NCBI RefSeq assembly: GCF_964204645.1
Contig: NC_134027.1
Location: 11,458,485 to 11,522,484, forward strand
DNA: 64,000 bases
Source of the DNA: Tubulanus polymorphus
Lineage: Eukaryota > Nemertea > Palaeonemertea > Tubulaniformes > Tubulanidae
Direction of reading: 5' to 3'
Shown: one piece after another, positions 57,857 through 64,000 of the stretch
How positions within the stretch are numbered: position 1 is the first letter of the stretch
Layout of the letters: each line of letters starts with the position of its first letter
Translations under genes and position numbers: made by a program
Notes under the pieces: generated by a model
Seen by the model: the letters and a program-made list of their open reading frames with translations, nothing else
The model's database searches: none
Told to the model about the DNA's origin: nothing

Positions 57857-59967
57857 AAATCATTTGTAGTGCTGATTAAATAGGTGCGTTTTCAATTGCG
57901 AGGTAAAACTATTAAGGGAAGATAAATCGCGCATCGACTGTGGCAAAGCATTCCAAAGGCGGGGGGCTACCACCGCAAAAGCTCGAGAGCCATAAAATTC
58001 TTGGCGGTATCTCGGTTCAAATAATTTAGTTGCCACGGTCGAGCGCGTGTGTCTGGAAGGTGTAAGAGTGGTTAAAACAGACGAAAGATAGGCTGGTACT
58101 TGGTCATGCAAAATTTTAAAAGTTAACAGGAGAATTTTGTATTCAATGCGCGATTGAACAGGGAGCCAATGTAGTTCATACAGTATAGGAGTGATATATG
58201 CTCGTGCTTCTTAGTTAGAGCAGGGAAGTGTGATGAGACACTTCCCTGGTTCCCTTCCCTTTACATCACACTTCCCTGGTTAGAGTGACTAGGCGTGCGG
58301 CAGAATTTTGAAGCATTTGTAGGCGAGAAATATAACAATTCGGAAGACCGTAGAGAAGACTATTACAGTAATCTAATTTGGAAGTTATAAAAGCGTGAAT
58401 CAATCTTTCGGTGCTAGTGCGATCTAAAAACTTGCGTATTTTACCAATGCGATGCAGGGAGTAAGAAATCGATCTACAGACGTAAGATATATGACAAGAC
58501 ATGGTAAAATTATGATCGAAATAAAAGCCAAGATCTCTGACTGACTGACAAGTAGCTATACTGTCATCTCCTATTCTAATACTTGATAGCTTGTCTCCCT
58601 TACGAAATTTTGACGTAAAATGTATAATCTCCGTCTTACTATCATTAAAAACAAGTCTATTGCACTTCAACCATTCCTTTATTTCGTCAACACACTTCTC
58701 AACTCTTGATTTAGAAGCTGCACAACTCTTGCAGACGAAATAAATCTGGGTATCATCGGCATATAACATTAAGTCGAGTTTATGTTTAATAATAATTTCT
58801 TCGATTGGTGCAAGATATAAACTGAAAAGTGTAGGGCCTAGTACACTCCCATGAGGTACACCACACATGAGTTTAACATTTTGAGATGACGATCTGTCAA
58901 TCACAACACGCTGATACCTATTTTCTAAATATGACCTAAACCATTCTAAAGGAACATCTTTCACTCCATACCGATTCTGTAATCTATTCAATAGAATACC
59001 GTGATCCATGGTGTCAAAAGCCGCAGTTAGATCTAATAAGACGAGCACTACTTCATCGTGATTATCAAGAGCTAACAAAATATCATTGTGTACTTTTAAA
59101 ACTGCCGTTTCGGTGCTATGGAACTTCCTATAGGCAGACTGAAATGTTGAGAAGAGGTTATTATCAGATAAATACTGACTCAAATCATTCAATACATGCC
59201 GCTCTATAGCTTTACTGATAAAAGGTAGATTAGAGACAGGTCGATAGTTACATAAAACATTTGAATTAAGACCTGGCTTTTTCAACAATGGCCTGACTGT
59301 TGCTATTTTGAAAGAGTCAGGAACTGTGCCCTCAGTGAGGGACAAGTTAAAAATATCGACTAACTTTGGTAAAACTTCAGGTAAACATTGTTTTAGAAAA
59401 GTAGTGGGAATCGGATCAATTGAACATGACTTATTGGTCATTGAAGTGATAATGTCGTTGAGAGACTTTTCAGTAACCGTACTAAAACTATTGAAGGAAT
59501 GACCAAGATCTATAAAAGGAAACCGAGGGAGTGGTACATCAATAAAAGAATCACATAGTTTGCCAATTTTCACAACAAAAAAAATCAGAAAATCGATTAG
59601 CCAGTTCTTTGGGATTGCTGTGCTCTGGCAGCGCGGAAATTACAGACTTCTTATCACTTGTCCATTCATCGACAAGGGGGAATAACTTTCTCTGATCGGT
59701 ACAGTCTGCTATCCGACCGCGATGATAGGATCTTGAGGCTTCTTGCAACAAACTATGGTACTCAATCCGATTGGCATGATAAATCTGTTTATCGACCTCT
59801 AATTTAGATGAGATCCACTTCCGTTCGTGGCTACGTAAAACACGCCTAGCAGCCTGAAGATTGGGTCCATACCATGGAGCGCGAGGCTTATCGGTGAAAG
59901 TTTTAGTCTTTTCTGGCGCTAGATAGTCCAAAACTGACTTCATCTTAGCATCATAGTCATTCGCCAA
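57857..59967 (-). pseudogene. Reverse transcriptase ORF of the LINE, two lesions
   Basis: Frame one (59967-59551) encodes the pre-RT linker (KPRAPWYGPNLQAARR). A one-base change in a homopolymer near 59570-59580 shifts it into frame two (59573-58266), which has the RT core: NYRPVSNLPF, AFDTMDHGILL, CGVPHGSVLGPTLFSLYL, and the catalytic box YADDTQIYF, followed by the thumb. The C-terminal part (58111-57860, RHTRSTVATKLFEPRYR) is in a third frame because of the 58-bp insertion at 58221. A SER of CGVPQGS is kept, but Q is H here. Confidence 0.9.
58221..58278. mobile_element. 58-bp hAT-like micro-MITE inside the LINE
   Basis: Ends CAGGGAAGTGTGATG and CATCACACTTCCCTG are a perfect 15-bp inverted repeat. 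GTTAGAG occurs directly on both sides (58214-58220 and 58279-58285) as a target duplication. Insert plus one duplication is 65 bp, which shifts the RT frame; leaving them out makes the protein frame continuous. Confidence 0.9.
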
Positions 59968-59990
59968 AGAATTAAACGCATTGAATTAAC

Positions 59991-60799
59991 GCATTGACCA
60001 GTCATAAGGTTAGGGAAGCGTTCGTCGAAAAGTTTCTAGTTTGGTCGCCCGTAGCGAAACCCGATTTAGGGATCGAATGAATAAAAAGACAAAAAGGTCC
60101 GAGAGACACCGATGTCCCCGATACCCACGATATCTGGTATTGACATACGATAAATAGCGTACAATGTGACAATTTTTGAGGATTCTGAACACGAGAATAC
60201 CGATGACCTACTTTTGTAAGGAGAATCAAAGAAGACCGTTGACTCGAACAAAGTCGTGTGAACGCGTCTTTTTAGAACTAAGATAATCGACGAAGAGCAA
60301 ATCGCGGGCCAAAAGAACTCGCGCTTTATTGCAGGAAAACTTGCGGGAACGTCTTTAGAACTTACGAATGGGCGGCGTGTCGACGAAAGAATCAAAAAAC
60401 CGATGTCAGTCGGTAAACCTTACTGTAAAACTTCGTTCATAGGATTCCTGTGGACACAAATATCGTACTAAACGCGCTCCGTGTTATCCAAAGCTGTGTT
60501 AATATAGGTAGCTGGAACATGCTGAAAATGATAATGATAATCAAATTAAACGGATTTCGTCACCACAATTTCAGTGTGGTCCCAACATCTATTCAAATTG
60601 TTGTCCCAAAGTCGGATCATTTATTAACCATGTAAAAAATTACACTATTCTTTCAGATGTTAAAAACAGGCTTCACCATAACCAGGATATTATGTTGAAA
60701 TACATATAGTAAATAGATAAACACGAAAGTTTCATTTCCATTCAGTGACGTTTTTCTATGGCCATATCGGATTTTTTACTTAAAAAGTGAAAAATCCGA
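59991..60799. other. Intergenic DNA, no recognised gene
   Basis: Overlapping reverse frames near 60000-60400 share no family signature. The stretch is bounded by the truncated LINE and the inverted block R. Confidence 0.4.
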
Positions 60800-61185
60800 C
60801 TTCCCCGTAGTCGGACTTTACATCAACATCTATCCGAGAAATAAAAATGGACAAAAATTATCTTCAACCTTCAACCTTGTAATGTCTCGATGGATTAAAT
60901 TAGGCAGCCAACGAAGTCAGTCACTTGCCGGTTCAGATTGGTCAGATTGTTTGAATGAACCGGAACCGGACTTCCCAATTGTGTACTTCGATTCATACAA
61001 TAACTTCTGTAATTTTGACTGCCGATCACACAACTATATCTGTACTTCAATTTTCGATTTCAAAATCAAACCCCCAGTTTCGCTCCCGCAGGGTGTGGTG
61101 GATTTGTAAGGGACATAAAAGCAAAAAATCTGACGAAATCTACCAATTAAATAAATGACAGGGTCAATCCCTATTTTAAGATAAA
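60800..61185 (-). repeat. Repeat block R, inverted copy
   Basis: Reverse complement of 55255-55665 in order: TCAACATCTA.CCGAG at the left, AACCTTCAACCTTGTAATGT, AATGAACCGGAACCG, then CAAAATCAAA and a CAGGGTGTGGTGGATT end. It directly precedes segment Q of the receptor B copy. Confidence 0.8.
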
Positions 61186-61284
61186 AAGAACAACATAACA
61201 CAAATTTAGAAAAAATTAAATATATATTCTTTTTATGCCACTTTTGTTTTTATTGATATTAATTGAACACTATATAAACTCAGA

Positions 61285-61585
61285 CTTACGCCTAGGCAGT
61301 AAAATAATGATGATTCCCATACGAAGGGCTAGAAATTTCATAATCTCTACAACGTACGTGAATACAAAAATCCGAATTATCCATTCAAAATAGGGGAAAC
61401 GTAGGCCTACAATTGATAGGTATGGTTACTTATCATTCAGTGTGATTACCACAAGGTCTGATTCTAAACTGAAGAAATATATTTTTCTTGGCTATCATAA
61501 TTATCGTCTCTCCTTCTCTACGAAATCCACCTCTTGCTCTGATCACCAAACATGCTGACCAACGGATGCCATTTAAACAGTAAAA
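61285..61585 (+). repeat. Segment Q, copy 2
   Basis: Collinear with 41575-42005, ending at the same GGATGCCATTT. There is no reverse transcriptase insertion here. Confidence 0.75.
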
Positions 61586-61977
61586 TTAAGTGATGGACTG
61601 CTTTGGTGATCTAAACACTGGTTGGTACACATTGTAGATTGTTCGGTTCAGAACCACTCGAAAATTCGGTTCAGACCTATTATCCTAGACACTTTTTCGT
61701 AAAAGGGTTGTTTAAATTGTAGTTTTCGCTCGATTGTGATTAAAATTGAAATCCCTTACTGCTCTAAAACGAACTTATTCGTGGATTTTCTGATTAACGT
61801 CCAACAAATTCCGCTTGTTGTAGTGGTTGAATGACTACTAAGCGTCCTGTAAAGCTTAATTCCAAAACGTAGATAGAATTAAATGAAAAAAAATGTGAAA
61901 CTGATTTCGACTGCGTTCTGGGGCACATCGATGAAAATGTTATTTTCCACTTTCAACATTGGTTAGTCTGATTTGAA

Positions 61978-62993
61978 TTATACCGTTGATGCAATTGTAT
62001 TTTCCGGAGTGGGTGGTGGACTCTTTGGAGTAGACTGCGTTGTGTATCTTCGAAAAACTGTATAGGCCACACAATTGAAAGGACCTCCGAGATTCGTGAA
62101 AAAGACCGTCGCCATAATCATTAATGGAGTCGGTATAGAAACCAAGGCCCATATCGAGTTAACGACGAAAGCGGTGTACTGCAGAACGTAAGCCGACACG
62201 AAAACTGTCATCGAATAAGCGGAATGGTAAAGTTTACGTTTTTTATGCACCATGTCGGCGGTGTTGTACATGCCCAAACGATTTGTAACTTGTTTTATGC
62301 GTATCCACGTGATAAGATATAAGATACAGTTTCCGAAAAATACCAGGATCATGATGATTGAATGCACCGAATTTAGAGCTTTCCACTTGGGATCCATACG
62401 GATGAAGCACCTGGAAAATAGAAGGCATCGGTGTATAGAGCCAAAATCCTTACCTTTATACAATGAAAAAGTAATTACTGAATTTTAGTTGATTTGACAT
62501 ACCATGATCCGCTTGGTCCATAATAAGGCACCGAAACACCTATTATTCCCATGATGAAAGGTAAACCCATAGGCACCAACCACAAACGCCAGTCATACAC
62601 GCCGAAACTCAACTTTTTATCCATGACAACCATAAGAAAAGTATTCAACGCAATCGTCATCGTCATTAGAGGAGTTCCGACAACAAATTGCTGCAGAAAG
62701 AACGCGAATACCAAGCATAGTGTCTTTGGAGGATAGGCCCGCGCTGCGAAAATGTATATATGATCCGATAAGTGGCTTATGTTGAAGAGCAAGTCACAAA
62801 ATTGTAGATATATAACAAACCGTTCGACTCGTTGTTTTTTACGTAAATTACAAGCAGGCTGCTCGGTGAAAAGAACGGCAATCACCGTCGTGCTAACTAT
62901 AATGCTGATACTGAGACACGATACAGCGATCGTATGAATTGTGACAAATACCGGCCCGGGGTGACCAATAAGCACATCCGTTGAATTATCCAT
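61978..62993 (-). CDS. Seven-transmembrane receptor, copy B
   Basis: Two exons, 62993-62503 and 62410-61978, give 307 residues with the same intron position and phase as copy A. The proteins are very similar over their whole length. Differences cluster at the N terminus (MDNSTDV versus MMNNSKYV), in the first outer loop, and in the proline-rich tail. The helix 3 and outer-loop cysteines and the NLGGPFNCVAYT.FRRY helix 7 are kept. Both copies are intact, so both may be expressed. Class assignment (cAMP-receptor-like/GPR157-like) is tentative, and the ligand is unknown. Confidence 0.8.
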
Positions 62994-63110
62994 CGTTATT
63001 TCGACTTAATCGACAATACATTTTATAAGGTTATATACGAAGGATGTCCCGATGACGCAGATTCATTTCAGAAAAATGGTAAAACGGCCAAAAACCGAGC
63101 TGACTCACAA
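62994..63110 (-). promoter_or_regulatory. Conserved proximal promoter of receptor B
   Basis: Matches the block upstream of copy A, including the TATA-like GTATATAAC at 63038-63030 and TGCGTCAT at 63059-63052, at almost the same distance from the start codon. Confidence 0.5.
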
Positions 63111-63789
63111 GAAGATCCGGTTCCGAGCATCAGCCAATTGAATAATCGATTATCAAATTTACGTATATGCGGATATAATTCAGAAAAAAAACAGGAATTG
63201 CAATAAAAGCTATATGCAAGAACCCGCATTATATGTACCGGTAATGCACGTACCAGACAGAGGAACAATAGTTAGATTGCCTCTCTGCATGTTAACATCA
63301 AATCCAATTATATATTTGGAATGAATAAACTTCGGTTAGATCCGGCTCTGCTCTATACTATATAATTTCAAAGGTCAAAATGCCCTCTAAATCCGATTCC
63401 GAGTTACATATGCTATTCGTGCTAAAAGCCGGGAGATTAAGCTGATGTTAGGAACCAAACTGTAGATCCGTTGCTTCATTGGACTTTCGCACCTCCTCGT
63501 ATTAAATTGAATTGATGAATTCACAGCATCAAAAGTTTGCGGTGGTTACTCTATTGATCTTTGTAGTTTATTCAAATTTTCTGCCTGCAAAATTACTCGC
63601 TTTGAACTAAAAGTTTGAACTGCTGAGCAAAATTTGCAAGAATTTGTTCATAGATAGTTTAATGGTCCAGCAATTTGATTTTTAATTTTTTTTTTGTGAG
63701 AAAAATTGATTATTGAGAAATCCTGAAAAAGTGCAGGTTGAACGAAAAGCCTTGCATGGACACACTCTTGTAATAATTTCCCCTCTCAT
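63111..63789. other. Upstream flank of receptor B
   Basis: Follows the upstream flank of copy A (45421-46079) with many small differences, for example a shared AATCTTGAAAAAG/AATCCTGAAAAAG word. No gene was recognised. Confidence 0.45.
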
Positions 63790-63965
63790 TTACTTGGTGA
63801 TTTATTGACTTGATTCGTATGGCCGGGTTTGATTTTGAAATCAGAAATCGAAGTTTGATGCCTGGCCTCGGCCGAATTAACCTCAATTCCCGGTTCGTGT
63901 AATCAAATCCACCGCCGGCAAGTAACTGTTGGGGTGTAATTCATTGTTGCTAGCAATTTCATATA
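63790..63965 (+). repeat. Repeat block R, copy 3
   Basis: Contains TTTGATTTTGAAATCAGAAA, TTCCCGGTTCGTG and CCGCCGGCAAGTAACTG in block R order. It occupies the same place relative to receptor B as 46080-46380 does to receptor A. Confidence 0.7.
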
Positions 63966-64000
63966 AAACTAATTAGAACGTATATTGTAGTGTATGAGGG

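Larger units (their letters stand above)
57700..59990 (-). mobile_element. CR1/L2-like LINE, 5' truncated
   Basis: On the minus strand the order is: RT N-terminal linker, reverse transcriptase, C-terminal domain, short 3' UTR and an ATT-type microsatellite tail at about 57700-57722. The endonuclease domain is missing because the element is truncated near 59990. The remaining coding part has just two visible lesions, which suggests a fairly young insertion. Confidence 0.85.

Noticed and set aside
57857-59967. LINE as an intact, active retrotransposon
   Set aside because: The endonuclease part is missing, one homopolymer frameshift and one 58-bp insertion break the reverse transcriptase.

Overview
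The window is animal nuclear DNA. Its genes are split into many short exons with GT-AG introns (and one AT-AC intron), spaced by kilobases of AT-rich non-coding DNA full of small inverted-repeat transposons, SINE-like units and non-LTR retrotransposon remains. Nothing prokaryotic was seen. The proteins are ordinary metazoan orthologues; repeat style and gene structure suggest a marine invertebrate, perhaps a lophotrochozoan such as a mollusc, but the species cannot be fixed from the sequence.

Layout. 0-5.8 kb: repeats only. 5.8-15.4 kb (minus): the 5' 17 coding exons of the DEAD-box helicase DDX1; the 3' part must lie beyond the left edge or be lost. 16.9-17.0 kb (minus): intron-containing tRNA-Leu(CAA). 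17.1-19.3 kb (plus): TMEM115, three exons. 19.3-24.2 kb: several MITE-like elements and hairpins. 24.2-31.6 kb (minus): DDX20/Gemin3, ten exons, 1221 predicted residues, with an unusually long C-terminal exon. 32.1-39.7 kb (plus): twinfilin, ten exons, 340 residues, including a U12-type AT-AC intron. 41-46.4 kb and 61.2-64 kb: two paralogous segments, each with a two-exon seven-transmembrane receptor gene (309 and 307 residues, minus strand); relics of a third copy of the flanks lie at 54.0-55.7 kb. Between them are foldback elements (48.2-49.0 and 55.8-56.2 kb), an immunoglobulin-domain gene (49.4-51.6 kb), a low-complexity block with inverted arms (52.6-53.6 kb), a decayed peptide-receptor-like GPCR (56.6-57.3 kb) and a 5'-truncated CR1/L2-like LINE (57.7-60.0 kb) split by a 58-bp insertion.

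Gene relations. DDX1/TMEM115 and DDX20/twinfilin are each arranged head to head, so each pair may share promoter DNA. DDX1 orthologues work with the tRNA ligase complex and DDX20 with the SMN complex; an intron-bearing tRNA gene just upstream of DDX1 is notable but probably coincidental. There is no operon-like system. The most unusual coding observation is the DDX20 C-terminal exon, which carries three YxxxxL-hydrophobic motifs of the type used to bind eIF4E, each followed by a cysteine-rich stretch. The most unusual non-coding observations are the two foldback elements sharing one terminal motif, a 1.27-kb intronic element present four times always in the sense of its host gene, and a pair of near-perfect hairpins just 3' of DDX20.
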